A stretch of DNA of 64,000 nucleotides. Origin: CAMDHY01 sp046156265 (GTDB taxonomy: Bacteria; Pseudomonadota; Alphaproteobacteria; Rhizobiales; Segnochrobactraceae). Each line of letters opens with the position of its first letter. Within the stretch, counting starts at the first letter, position 1. Both the position numbers and the translations under genes were made by a program. The notes beneath the pieces were generated by a model, which worked only from the letters and a program-made list of their open reading frames with translations, made no database searches and was not told the origin of the DNA. Of the stretch, positions 26,423-36,899 are shown one piece after another. The stretch is from assembly GCF_046156265.1 (NCBI RefSeq), contig NZ_JAWDIR010000033.1, positions 372,001 through 436,000 on the forward strand, read 5' to 3'.

Positions 26423-27150
26423 TTCGGGCAACTACCTTCGTGAGTGACACTAGTCAGAGCATCATCGCCGACACGGTGGTGCTCGATCGCGAGGACCGCC
26501 ACCGCCGCCGCATGGCGATGACGGGGGAGGGCGGGCTCGCCTTCCTGCTCGACCTCGCCGAAGCGACGGTGCTCGCCGACGGCGACGGGCTGGTGCTGGA
26601 GGACGGGCGGATCGTGCGGGTGCGCGCGGCGGAGGAGGACGTGGTGGCGATCACCGCCGCCTCGCCGGCGGAGCTCGTCCGCATCGCCTGGCACCTCGGC
26701 AACCGCCATCTGCCGACGGAACTCCACCCCGACCGGCTGGTGATCCGCCGCGACCACGTCATCGAGGCGATGGTGGAAGGCCTCGGCGGCCGCCTCGCGC
26801 CAGCGCGCGCCGCCTTCCGCCCCGAGGGCGGAGCGTACGGGCTCGGTGCGGTTCATGGCCACGAGCACGGCTCGCATGGGCATGAGCCGCATGGACATGC
26901 GCACTCGCACGGCGACCATGACCATCATCACGCGGCGGATGACGGCCACCATCACCACCACGGCGGCCACGGACACGCCCACCAGCATGGCGGTCCGTCG
27001 CACACACACGATCCGGTGCCGTCGCTGGCGGTCGCCGCGGAGCTCGCGGCGAAGGCGGCGGTCGTTCCCGATCACGACGACCACGGCTATTGCGCGCCCG
27101 ACGAGGCGACGGGGGGACGCTGCGGCGGCGGCCATGCGCACGGCGGCTGA
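26419..27150 (+). CDS. ureE: Urease accessory nickel chaperone UreE with extended His-rich tail
   Basis: 243 aa. UreE delivers nickel to the UreG complex. The N-terminal peptide-binding domain covers residues 1-75, and the metal domain includes VRIAWHLGNRHLPTELH. The C-terminal 105 residues are unusually long and rich in His/Gly (HGHEHGSHGHEPHGHAHSHG and repeated HHHH), giving many nickel sites, then end GGGHAHGG. The ATG overlaps the stop of the Abi gene (ATGA). ureF begins 17 nt before its end. Confidence 0.95.
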   Translation: MIRATTFVSDTSQSIIADTVVLDREDRHRRRMAMTGEGGLAFLLDLAEATVLADGDGLVLEDGRIVRVRAAEEDVVAITAASPAELVRIAWHLGNRHLPTELHPDRLVIRRDHVIEAMVEGLGGRLAPARAAFRPEGGAYGLGAVHGHEHGSHGHEPHGHAHSHGDHDHHHAADDGHHHHHGGHGHAHQHGGPSHTHDPVPSLAVAAELAAKAAVVPDHDDHGYCAPDEATGGRCGGGHAHGG

Positions 27151-27958
27151 GCGCGCTCTGAATGCATCCAACCCGGACCTGGCCGCACCAGCACTGGCGC
27201 CGGGCGGGGCCGAAGGGCCGTGCGTCACCCCGCCAACGCTCGCGGCGGACGGGGCGTCCGCCGCGCCCTCGGCCATCCTGCAGACGCTGATCCTGCAGAC
27301 GTGGCTGTCGCCCGCCTTCCCGGTCGGCGCCTTCGCCTACAGCCACGGGCTCGAATGGGCGGTCGAGGACGGCACCGTCCGCGATCTCGGCAGCCTCACG
27401 GCCTGGCTCGACGGCGTCGTCCGCCAAGGCACCGGCCGCTCCGACATGATCCTGCTCGCCCACGCCTGGCGCGCCGTCGCCGCCGACGACGATGCGGGGC
27501 TCGTGAGCGTCGCGGCGCTCGCCGCGGCGCTGCAGCCGACCCGCGAACGGCGGCTCGAGTCGCTCGCCCAGGGCGAGGCCTTCCTCAAGGCGGTACGCCA
27601 GACGTGGCCGGGCGATGGCGTCGAGGCCGTCGTGGAGCGGCTGGCGGCGGCCGGCCTGCAGGCGGCGCTACCGGTCGCCGTCGGCGCGATTTCCGCAGCC
27701 CACCGGCTTGCTTTGCCGGCTACTATCGCATCTGCGCTCACTGCTTTCGTGGCTAACCTTTCCTCGGCCGCCGTCCGCCTTGTGCCGCTCGGCCAGACCG
27801 ACGGCCAGCGCGCCGTCGCCGCCCTGATGCCGGTGGTAATCGCCGTCGCCTCCGAGGCAGAGGCCGCCACGCTCGACGACATCGGCGGCGCCAGCCTGCG
27901 CGCCGACATCGCGTCTGCCCGCCACGAGACCCAGTACACGAGGCTGTTCCGCTCATGA
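27134..27958 (+). CDS. ureF: Urease accessory protein UreF
   Basis: 274 aa, part of the UreDFG activation complex. The core begins LQTLILQTWLSPAFPVGAFA and contains YSHGLEWAVEDGTV, with TLDDIGGASLRADIASARHE at the C-terminus. About 45 residues before the core are a Pro/Ala-rich extension without family match, so a later start is possible. The gene overlaps ureE by 17 nt and ureG by 4 nt. Confidence 0.92.
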   Translation: MRTAAERALNASNPDLAAPALAPGGAEGPCVTPPTLAADGASAAPSAILQTLILQTWLSPAFPVGAFAYSHGLEWAVEDGTVRDLGSLTAWLDGVVRQGTGRSDMILLAHAWRAVAADDDAGLVSVAALAAALQPTRERRLESLAQGEAFLKAVRQTWPGDGVEAVVERLAAAGLQAALPVAVGAISAAHRLALPATIASALTAFVANLSSAAVRLVPLGQTDGQRAVAALMPVVIAVASEAEAATLDDIGGASLRADIASARHETQYTRLFRS

Positions 27959-28611
27959 CCGCGACGCTCGCGCCGACCCCGTTTCCCCTCCGCCCGGCGA
28001 TGTCGCCGCACGGGCCGCTCCGCGTCGGCGTCGGCGGCCCGGTCGGCTCCGGCAAGACGGCGCTGATGGATGCGCTCTGCAAGCGCCTGCGCGACCGCTT
28101 CGAGCTCGCCGCCATCACCAACGACATCTACACCAAGGAGGACGCCGAGTTCCTGACCCGCTCCGGGGCGCTGGCGCCGGAGCGCATCCTCGGGGTGGAG
28201 ACCGGCGGCTGCCCGCACACGGCGATCCGCGAGGACGCCTCGATCAACCTCGCCGCCGTCGCGGACCTCAACGCCCGCTTTCCCGGCCTCGACCTGATCC
28301 TGATCGAATCCGGTGGCGACAACCTCGCCGCCACCTTCTCGCCGGAACTCGCCGACATCACGATCTACGTCATCGACGTCTCCGCCGGCGACAAGATCCC
28401 GCGCAAGGGCGGCCCGGGCATTACCCGTTCCGACCTCCTCGTCATCAACAAGATCGACCTCGCGCCGATGGTCGGCGCCTCGCTCGAGGTGATGGACCGC
28501 GATGCTAGCCGGATGCGCGGGGCGCGGCCGTTCGTCTTCACCAACGTCAAGTCGGGCGAGGGTGTCGACGACGTCGTCCGCTTCGTGGAGACTGCCGGCG
28601 GGCTCGGCTGA
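27955..28611 (+). CDS. ureG: Urease accessory GTPase UreG
   Basis: 218-aa GTPase powering nickel delivery. The P-loop is VGGPVGSGKTALMD. Other signatures are ITNDIYTKEDAEFL, the nickel-binding ETGGCPHTAIREDAS (Cys-Pro-His), LIESGGDNLAATFSPEL and the base-recognition motif VINKIDLA. ATG overlaps the ureF stop (ATGA). It is the last urease gene; no urea transporter is visible. Confidence 0.97.
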   Translation: MTATLAPTPFPLRPAMSPHGPLRVGVGGPVGSGKTALMDALCKRLRDRFELAAITNDIYTKEDAEFLTRSGALAPERILGVETGGCPHTAIREDASINLAAVADLNARFPGLDLILIESGGDNLAATFSPELADITIYVIDVSAGDKIPRKGGPGITRSDLLVINKIDLAPMVGASLEVMDRDASRMRGARPFVFTNVKSGEGVDDVVRFVETAGGLG

Positions 28612-28656
28612 CGGCGGTCGGGGGACCGCCACACGGGCCCGGGAGAGGCCAGCAGA

Positions 28657-29388
28657 ATGCACAGTCCCGCCGCAGGCACCGCCCCGCGCAGTTTCGGTGC
28701 GCGCGCGCTCGCGTTCTTCCTGCACGAATTCCGCCAGGTGCTGCCGCCGACGATCTTCTTCGCCGTCGGCTTCAACATCATCGTCTTCACCCAGCGGCTC
28801 ATCCTCGCCGAGTACATGATCGAGTTCTCCGGCTACCTCGTCGCCGTGGTGATGGCGCTGGTGGTCGGCAAGGCAGTGCTGGTCGCCGACAAGATGCCGT
28901 TCCTGCGCGTCTTCGACCACGCGCCGCTGATCGCGCCGATCCTGTTCAAGACGCTCGTCTACTGGCTCTTCGTGTTCATTGCCCGGCTGCTCGAGGCGCT
29001 CGCCCACTATGTCTTCGAGACGGGCGGCCTGGGCGGCTTCGGCACCCACATGGTCGAGCACTTCTCGTGGAACCGGTTCCTCTTCATCCAGACGTGGATC
29101 CTCGTGCTGTTCCTGCTCTACTGCACGGCGGCTGAGATCTCGGGCCTGCTCGGCGATGGCGAGCTGTTCCGCGTCTTCTTCCGCTACCAGCCGAGCGAGC
29201 TGAAGCGGACGCGGCGGCAGCGGGCGCGGGCGCTCGTCCGCCTCGCCGCCCTCGGCCGCCGGCACACGGCGGCGGACTTCCGTGATCCCGACAGCGCCGT
29301 GCACCAGGAGACCGTGGCGCTGATTGAGGCCCTCGCCTCCGACGCTGCGAAGCAGGCGCCTGCGCCGGGGCCATCCGGCAGGGCGTGA
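28657..29388 (+). CDS. Membrane protein of unknown function, about four helices
   Basis: 243 aa. Hydrophobic stretches at about residues 29-47 (PTIFFAVGFNIIVFTQRL), 58-80, 88-112 (APILFKTLVYWLFVFIARLL) and 140-165 (LFIQTWILVLFLLYCTAA) suggest four transmembrane helices. A charged C-terminal region of about 70 residues (RTRRQRARALVRLAALGRRH) is cytoplasmic. GAGAGG lies upstream of the ATG. It follows ureG by 45 bp on the same strand and could be in the operon, but has no known urease role. I do not recognise the family. Confidence 0.7.
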   Translation: MHSPAAGTAPRSFGARALAFFLHEFRQVLPPTIFFAVGFNIIVFTQRLILAEYMIEFSGYLVAVVMALVVGKAVLVADKMPFLRVFDHAPLIAPILFKTLVYWLFVFIARLLEALAHYVFETGGLGGFGTHMVEHFSWNRFLFIQTWILVLFLLYCTAAEISGLLGDGELFRVFFRYQPSELKRTRRQRARALVRLAALGRRHTAADFRDPDSAVHQETVALIEALASDAAKQAPAPGPSGRA

Positions 29389-29422
29389 GGACCGTCGCCC
29401 CGAGGGGTGAGCGGCCTCCGCT

Positions 29423-29944
29423 TCAGGCGACGGCGTCTGACGTCGCGGCGGGCCCGGCTTCGGCGTCCTCGATTGCCGCGTCGAGGGCGAGCCGCAGGCC
29501 GTCGATCTCGCGACGCAGGCGCTTCAGCTCGCCGACATCGAGGCCGAGACGGCCTGCAATCACCGTCGGCAGGCCGGCGGCCTCGGCCCGCAGCGCCCGG
29601 CCGGCGTCGCTGAGGGCGATGCGCACCTGCCGCTCGTCCTCGGCGTCGCGGCTGCGCGTCACCAGGCCGGCGGTGGCGAGGCGCTTCAAGAGCGGCGTCA
29701 GCGTGCCGGAATCGAGGCCGAGCCGCTCGCCGATCGCCTTCACCGTCAGCCCGTCGCGCTCCCACAGCACCAGCATGACCAGGTACTGCGGATAGGTGAG
29801 CCCCAGCCGCTCGAGCAGCGGCCGGTAGGTGCGCGAGAAGGCGTGCGACGCCGCGTAGACGGCGAAGCACAGCTGATTGTCGAGCGCCAGCGCGCCCGCA
29901 TCGATCGCGCTGCGCCGGGTGGCGGCCTCGTCTGAGTGCGGCAT
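29423..29944 (-). CDS. ohrR: MarR family redox regulator OhrR
   Basis: Organic-peroxide sensor repressing ohr. Start at ATG 29944 gives 173 aa; ATGs at 29962 and 29971 are alternatives. The peroxidatic cysteine is Cys26 in LDNQLCFAVYAASHAF, the hallmark of OhrR. The winged helix includes TYPQYLVMLVLWERDGLTVK and DSGTLTPLLKRLATAGLVTR, followed by DAEDERQVRIALSDAGR. It is divergent from ohr, with a CAATTAAATTG palindrome in the shared promoter region. Confidence 0.93.
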   Translation of the reverse strand: MPHSDEAATRRSAIDAGALALDNQLCFAVYAASHAFSRTYRPLLERLGLTYPQYLVMLVLWERDGLTVKAIGERLGLDSGTLTPLLKRLATAGLVTRSRDAEDERQVRIALSDAGRALRAEAAGLPTVIAGRLGLDVGELKRLRREIDGLRLALDAAIEDAEAGPAATSDAVA

Positions 29945-30023
29945 GGATTCCAGAGCCTCCATCCCCGTCATAGCGCGGCCATTTCGATTGCGCAAAATCC
30001 AATCGGGGTCATCACATGCGGTG

Positions 30024-30053
30024 TTGACAGCATCCAATTAAATTGCGCACAAT
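30024..30053 (+). promoter_or_regulatory. ohr promoter with OhrR operator
   Basis: TTGACA (30024-30029) and CACAAT (30048-30053) are 18 bp apart. CAATTAAATTG (30035-30045), an 11-bp palindrome fitting the CAATTNAATTG pattern of OhrR operators, lies between them, so binding would block polymerase. A second half-like TTGCGCA sits near 29990. Confidence 0.75.
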
Positions 30054-30111
30054 GCAACTGTCTGGCCGGGAGCGTCGTTGCGTCCGGTCGAAACGAAAAG
30101 GGAGATGTCAC

Positions 30112-30531
30112 ATGGCCAGCGTCTATACGGCGGAAGCCTCTGCCACCGGCGGCCGCGACGGCCGCGCCGTCTCGAACGACGGTGTCGTCGACGTGAAGCT
30201 CGCGGTGCCGAAGGAGATGGGCGGCGGCGGCGGCGGTGCGAACCCCGAGCAGCTTTTCGCCGCGGGCTTCTCGGCCTGCTTCCTCGGCGCCGTGAAGTAC
30301 GTCGCCGGCAAGGACAAGATCAGCGTGCCGTCGGAAGCCAAGGTTACCGGCCGCGTCGGCATCGGCCCGCGCGACGACGGCACCGGCTTCGGCCTCGAGG
30401 TCGACCTCAAGGTGTCGCTGCCGGGCCTCGACAAGGCGACGGCCGAAAAGCTCCTGAAGGACGCCGAGATCGTCTGCCCCTATGCGCACGCGACGAAGGG
30501 CAACATCCCGGTCCGTATTTCGCTCGCCTGA
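30112..30531 (+). CDS. ohr: Organic hydroperoxide resistance protein Ohr
   Basis: 139-aa thiol peroxidase of the Ohr/OsmC family that reduces organic hydroperoxides with lipoyl donors. Catalytic Cys56 (FSACFLGAV) and resolving Cys122 (IVCPYAHATKG) are present. The sequence starts MASVYTAEASATGGRDGR, and the ATG is preceded by GGGAG. Regulated by divergent OhrR. A strong terminator follows. Confidence 0.95.
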   Translation: MASVYTAEASATGGRDGRAVSNDGVVDVKLAVPKEMGGGGGGANPEQLFAAGFSACFLGAVKYVAGKDKISVPSEAKVTGRVGIGPRDDGTGFGLEVDLKVSLPGLDKATAEKLLKDAEIVCPYAHATKGNIPVRISLA

Positions 30532-30588
30532 GCGGCCACTCCGGATCCCGTCCGCGGGCGCCGGGAGAGCGGAAGACGAAAAACGGAA

Positions 30589-30622
30589 AACGCCGGCCGG
30601 ATCGCTCCGGCCGGCGTTCTCT
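30589..30622. terminator. Bidirectional terminator between ohr and the sugar ABC operon
   Basis: A 13-bp perfect stem (AACGCCGGCCGGA/TCCGGCCGGCGTT) with loop TCGC, flanked by A-rich and T-rich runs. It serves ohr and the convergent substrate-binding gene. Confidence 0.85.
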
Positions 30623-30645
30623 ATTGCGACATGATCAGGCGGAGA

Positions 30646-31581
30646 TCAGCGCGCCGCCGTCCAGCCCTGATACTCGCCGAGGTTCTCCGAGGTGATCAGC
30701 TTCGGCTCGAGCAGCACGACGGCCTCGGCCGGCTTGTTGCCCTTCAGCACCTCGGCCGCCATGTCGAGCGCCTGGCCCGCCATCGTGTAGGGGTCCTGCG
30801 AGGCCGACGCCTTGATCAGCGAGGTGCCGGACTTCAGCTCCGCCTCGATGTCGGGCGCGCCGTCGACTGCGGTGATGATGAACTCGCTGCGGCCGAGCTG
30901 CTTCGCCGCCAGGTTCACGCCGATCGCCGTCGGGTCGTTGATGGCGAAGATCGCGTCGACCTTCGGGAAGCGCGTCAGCAGCGACTGGCCCACCGCAAAG
31001 CCGCCGTCACGCGAGCCCTTGGCGTCCTGGTTGTCCGACAGGATCTTGATGTCGGGATACTTGGCGAAGGTCTCCTTGCAGCCGTTGACGCGGTCGACGA
31101 TCGACGACACCTGCGGCCCGTTGACGATGATGACCTCGCCCTTGCCGTTCAGGTGATCGGCCAGATACTGGCAGGCGATGGCGCCGGCCTTGACGTTGTC
31201 GGTCATCACCGTGACGTCGGCGCCCTTCGCCGACACGTCGAAGGCGCCGACGACGATGCCAGCCGCCTGGGCCTTCTTGATCGCCGGCTCGATCGCCACC
31301 GGATCGACGGCGTTGATCATGATGACGTCGACGCCGGCGGCGATGAAGTTGTCGATCTGGGTGAACTGCTTGTTGAGGTCGTAGTCCGACGAGGTGTTGG
31401 TGAAGCTCGTGTCCGGATTGATCTTCTTGGCCGACGCCTCGATGCCCTTGATGGTGGCGACGAAGAACGGGTTGCCGAGCGAGCCGACCGAGATGCCGAC
31501 GGTGTTGAGGTCCTTGGCGGCGGCCGGGGCCGCCACGGCGGCGGCGACGGCGAGGCCGATCGCGATGCGGGAAAGCGTCAT
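30646..31581 (-). CDS. Sugar ABC transporter substrate-binding protein (ribose type)
   Basis: 311-aa periplasmic binding protein of the RbsB-like family. The signal peptide ends near residue 22 (PAAAK). Family segments are VGISVGSLGNPFFVATIKGI, DVIMINAVDPVAIEPAI and VDAIFAINDPTAIGVNLA. GGAGGAGA lies 6 nt upstream of the ATG. It is the last gene of the minus-strand sugar operon, after aldolase, kinase, ATPase and permease. The ligand is probably a pentose or related sugar, by context only. Confidence 0.92.
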   Translation of the reverse strand: MTLSRIAIGLAVAAAVAAPAAAKDLNTVGISVGSLGNPFFVATIKGIEASAKKINPDTSFTNTSSDYDLNKQFTQIDNFIAAGVDVIMINAVDPVAIEPAIKKAQAAGIVVGAFDVSAKGADVTVMTDNVKAGAIACQYLADHLNGKGEVIIVNGPQVSSIVDRVNGCKETFAKYPDIKILSDNQDAKGSRDGGFAVGQSLLTRFPKVDAIFAINDPTAIGVNLAAKQLGRSEFIITAVDGAPDIEAELKSGTSLIKASASQDPYTMAGQALDMAAEVLKGNKPAEAVVLLEPKLITSENLGEYQGWTAAR

Positions 31582-31696
31582 CTTCTGTCTCCTCCGGTGG
31601 TGATATGCGGCGGCCCGCCTTGGCGCGGGGTTCGCCTCGCTTCGTGGTCCTTGCGACGGCCGCGCAGTGCGCGGACGCCGTCCGTCCGGGTGACGA

Positions 31697-32710
31697 TCAG
31701 GTCCGCCCGCCGTGGCTGAGGCGGTAGCGGTCGAGCGCGACCGCCCCGATGATCACCAAGCCCTTGATGATGTACTGCCAGATGTCCGAGACACCGACGA
31801 GGATGAGACCGTTGGTCAGGATGGCGATGATCAGCGCGCCGATCAGGGTCCCCCAGATCGAACCGATGCCGCCGGTGAAGGAGGTGCCGCCGAGGATGAC
31901 GGCGGCGATCGCATCGAGCTCGTAGCTCATGCCGAGTTGCAGGCCGTTCGCCGCATAGAGGCGGGCGGCCGCCATCACGCCGCCGAGGCCGGCGAGGAGG
32001 CCTGCGGCGCCGTAGACGAAGAGCAGGATCTGCCAGACCTTGATGCCGGCGAGGCGGGCCGCGTCGGGATTGCCGCCGACGGCATAGATGCGGGTGCCGA
32101 GCACGGTGCGGCGCAGGATGATCCACGAGACGATCACCACCGCGAGGGCGATGATGACGAGCCACGGCACGCCGAACAGGGTGCCGTTGCCGATGAAGGC
32201 GAACGGCAGCTCGGGATTGAACACCGTCGTGTCCTCGCCGAGCAGCCGCGCGACGCCGCGCACGGCCGTCAGCGATCCCAATGTGACAATGAACGGTGGA
32301 AGGTTCGCGAGTGCGATCAGCGCGCCGTTGATGAGCCCGAAGGCGAGGCCGACGGCGAGCGCCGCGGGCACGCCGAGCATCCCCCAGTCGGGGATCAGCG
32401 AGCCCATGATCGCGACCATCGCCGAGGCAGCGAGGATCGAGCCGACCGACAGGTCGATGCCGCCGGTCAGGATCACGAAGGTCATGCCGGCGGCGAGCAC
32501 CACGTTGATGGAGGCCTGCTGCGCGACGATCGAGATGTTCTGCCAGCTCATGAAGCGGCCGCTCATCAGCTCGAAGGCGATGCAGATGATGATCAGCACC
32601 GGCAGCATGCCGAGCACCTGGATCATCTGGCGCATCGAGCCGCGCCGCGATTCCCTGAGCGCCGTCGCCTTCGCCGCCTCACCCGCGCCGCCGCTGCGCA
32701 TCTCCGCCAT
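31697..32710 (-). CDS. Sugar ABC transporter permease (RbsC-like)
   Basis: 337-aa inner-membrane permease with 8-10 helices, starting at the ATG 32710 preceded by GGAGGG. Family signatures: VVLAAGMTFVILTGGIDLSV, FIVTLGSLTAVRGVARLL, AVGGNPDAARLAGI and ELDAIAAVILGGTSFTGGIGS. The upstream extension of the open frame is not used. Partner of the ATPase encoded 50 bp upstream and the binding protein downstream. Confidence 0.93.
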   Translation of the reverse strand: MAEMRSGGAGEAAKATALRESRRGSMRQMIQVLGMLPVLIIICIAFELMSGRFMSWQNISIVAQQASINVVLAAGMTFVILTGGIDLSVGSILAASAMVAIMGSLIPDWGMLGVPAALAVGLAFGLINGALIALANLPPFIVTLGSLTAVRGVARLLGEDTTVFNPELPFAFIGNGTLFGVPWLVIIALAVVIVSWIILRRTVLGTRIYAVGGNPDAARLAGIKVWQILLFVYGAAGLLAGLGGVMAAARLYAANGLQLGMSYELDAIAAVILGGTSFTGGIGSIWGTLIGALIIAILTNGLILVGVSDIWQYIIKGLVIIGAVALDRYRLSHGGRT

Positions 32711-32760
32711 CGCCGTTCCCTCCGAAACCGCCCCTTTTTGCCGGGGCGTTATTCCTCGCC

Positions 32761-34322
<1,562 letters not shown>

Positions 34323-34326
<4 letters not shown>

Positions 34327-35822
34327 GGTGCGACCTCCTTCCAGGCGGGGGCGAGGGTGTCGATCAGGGTGCGATAGGCGGCGTAGCGGCGGTCGAGCTT
34401 CGCCCGCAGCACCGGATCGGGGGCGATCAGGCGGTCGATGCGGGTGTCGGCGGCCGCGGCGGCGGGGCTGGCGAAGCGGCCGATGACGGCTCCGGCGACC
34501 AGCGCCGCGCCGCGCGCGCCGAACTCGCTGCCAGCCGGCACTTCCAGCGTCAGGCCGAGGGAGGCCGCGAAGATCTCCGACCACGCCTTGCTCTTCGCCG
34601 CGCCGCCGGCGAAGCGCACCGCCACCGGTGGCTCGCGCACAGACAGCAGGCGCTCGAGGTGGCGGCGATGCTCGAAGGCGACGCCCTCGTAGAGCGCGCG
34701 GACGGCATGGCCGAGGCGATGCCAGCTCGAAAAGCCGAGGAAGCTGCCGCGCGCCGCCGAGTTGTCGATGGCGCCATTGAGGAACGGCAGGAAATAGACC
34801 GGCGGCCCGTCCTCGGGCGCCTCGGCGACGAGGCGGTTGCAGAAGCCGTGCAGATCGGCCGCGTCGCCGGCGACGGGCTTCAGGAAGGCCTCGATGAACC
34901 ACTCGAGCGAACTCGCGGACGTCGGGCTGCCCTCGATCGCCAGCCACTCGCCGGGCTGCAGCCCGTGCGAGCAGATCAGCACGCTGCCATCGGTGACGGG
35001 CGCCGGCAGGAACGCCTGGTGCAGGCCCCACGTGCCCGACATCACGACGATGCGGTCCTCGTCGACGGCGCCGGTGCCGTACATCACCGCGAGGTTGTCG
35101 CAGCAGCCGGCGGTTACGGGGGTGCCCGCCCGGAGCCCCGTCTCGGCCGCGGCCTTCGCCGTGACCGTGCCGGCGACCGTCAGTGGCTCGAGCAGGGGTG
35201 GCAGCAGCCGCACGCTGCCGCCGAGGCCGAGGTCGCCCATCAGGCCCGTCGCATAGGTGCGGTCGAGCCCGACGAGCGAGCCGGTCGACTGGTCGGTGAC
35301 CTCGGCGGCGAGTTCGCCGGTGAGCCGCAGGCGCAGGAAGTCCTTGCACATCAGCGCCGCGGCGGAGGCCTGCAGCACCTCCGGCCGGTGACGGCCGAGC
35401 CAGGCCAGGATCGGCGCCGGCTTGCCCGGCCACAGCGTCTGCCCGGTGCGGGCGAGGTGCTCGGCGCCGAGGCCCTCCCCGACCCACTCGTCGCAGATGC
35501 CGGCGGCGCGGATGTCGGAGGCGAGGATGCCATTGGTGGTGGGACGGCCGGCGCCATCGACCAGGAATAGCCCGTTGCCGAAGCCGGTGACGCCGACGAC
35601 GGCGATGTCGTCGGCGGTGACGCCGGCGCTCGCCAGCGCCCGTGGCACCGCTTCGCCGACGTGGCGCCACATCTCCTCGGGGTCGCGCTCGGCATGGCCG
35701 GCGTGCGGCGATAGGAAGCGCGGGGTGCGGGCGGCCACGCCGACTTCCTCGCCCGACGCGGAGAACACCGCGGCCTTCACCGCGGTGCCTCCGGCGTCGA
35801 TGCCCAGGAAGAAGTCGGCCAT
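34323..35822 (-). CDS. FGGY-family carbohydrate kinase, L-xylulose kinase-like
   Basis: 499-aa sugar kinase. It begins MADFFLGIDAGGTAVKAAVF with the first ATP motif. Other conserved parts are GVTGFGNGLFLVDGAGRP, LASDIRAAG, QTLWPGKPAPILAWL, MSGTWGLHQAFL and VRFAGGAAKSKAWSEIFA. The pattern NGLFLVD...ILASD, QTLWPG and SPTSASSLEWF follows E. coli L-xylulose kinase (LyxK) more than ribulokinase or glycerol kinase, but the substrate must be tested. Context of a D-lyxose isomerase and a DeoR regulator supports a pentulose. Start ATG 35822; overlaps the ATPase gene by 4 nt. Confidence 0.88.
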
Positions 35823-35901
35823 GAATCGAACCCTCGACCCCTCGATCCCTAGGGATCGGACCGTGCGCGCCGGGGGGCGCCTTCGGTTAGGCGTACGCGA
35901 C

Positions 35902-36678
35902 TTAAGCGTGAACGAGGCGGTGCAGCATCGCCGCGACTTCGGCGACGTCTTCGCGCTGCCAGACGTTCCGTCCGAAGATGACACCGCGGGCGCCGCCGGC
36001 AATAGCGCCGCGGGTGAAAGTCTCGACCGCGGCGCCGTCCTGGGTGGCGCCACCGAGCACCAGCACCGGCACGGGGCAGGAGCCGGCGATGCGCCGCATG
36101 CCCTCTTCGCTGCCGGGATACTGCGTCTTGATCGCGTCGGCGCCGAGCTCGGCGGCGATGCGGCTCGTCACCGCCAGCCGCTCGGCATCCTTCTGGTCGG
36201 CGTTGCGGCCGCCCCAGAGCACCGCTTCGACGATCAGCGGCAGGCCGACATCGTGGCAGCGCCGCGCCGCCTCCGCCACCGCGGAGATGTTCTCCGCCGC
36301 GTATTCCGGGTCCTCGAAGCCGTCGATCAGGCACATCACCGCCGCGTCGGCGCCGAGCTTCGCGGCGTGCTCGGGGTCGAGCACCATGCGATAGAGCTCG
36401 GTGCCGGCCTTCCGGAACTCGGCGACCATCGGATAGTCGATGCGGGCGACGATCGACGGCGCCCCGGCGAAGCCGAACTTCTCGCCGCAGTGCTTGATGA
36501 GTCCCGGTCCGATCAGCACCGCCTCGGGCCGTGTCGACAGGATGCGGTCGAGTGTGGCCGATGCGTCGTCGGCGTGGGGGCTCGGGCCCTCCAGCAGCGT
36601 CCGGTCGAAAGCCACCATGAACGAGCGTCCGGTGTCCTTGCGGAACAGACGCCCGAGACGCACGCCGATGCCGGACAT
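35902..36678 (-). CDS. Class I aldolase of the DeoC/LacD (LsrF-like) family
   Basis: 258-aa cytoplasmic Schiff-base aldolase. The likely catalytic lysine is in GADAIKTQYPGSEEGMRR; a TIM-barrel phosphate site follows in VLVLGGATQDG and ARGVIFGRNVWQ. The N-terminus is MSGIGVRLGRLFRKDTGRS, and FDRTLLEGPSPHADD follows. It resembles LsrF and archaeal fructose-bisphosphate aldolases. It would cleave the phosphorylated ketose made by the kinase gene just downstream. First gene of the operon, opposite deoR-type regulator. Confidence 0.87.
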   Translation of the reverse strand: MSGIGVRLGRLFRKDTGRSFMVAFDRTLLEGPSPHADDASATLDRILSTRPEAVLIGPGLIKHCGEKFGFAGAPSIVARIDYPMVAEFRKAGTELYRMVLDPEHAAKLGADAAVMCLIDGFEDPEYAAENISAVAEAARRCHDVGLPLIVEAVLWGGRNADQKDAERLAVTSRIAAELGADAIKTQYPGSEEGMRRIAGSCPVPVLVLGGATQDGAAVETFTRGAIAGGARGVIFGRNVWQREDVAEVAAMLHRLVHA

Positions 36679-36899
36679 GCTACCCTCGCTTGTTTTCCTC
36701 GGTGGCGGCCGGCCGATGGCTCAACCGCTCTTCTTGTCGTTTCGAAGTTTGCATATCGAAAGCTGCTTGTCGAGACGGATTCAGAGAATGCTGCGAAGCG
36801 TCAGGGATTCTGCCGCATTGCAGCACATCCGACCCCTTTCGCTCCCTTGCGAATGGGTAGAGAGTGGCTTTCAATAACGAAAACCTGGAGGGGCGCCCG
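36679..36899. promoter_or_regulatory. Divergent control region of the sugar locus
   Basis: The AT-richer patch at 36735-36775 has TTTCG and CGAAA half-sites in inverted order, separated by 12 bp. A second TTTC-CGAAA pair lies near 36870-36885. Such half-sites are typical of DeoR/GlpR-type operators. No exact promoter boxes could be fixed. Confidence 0.4.
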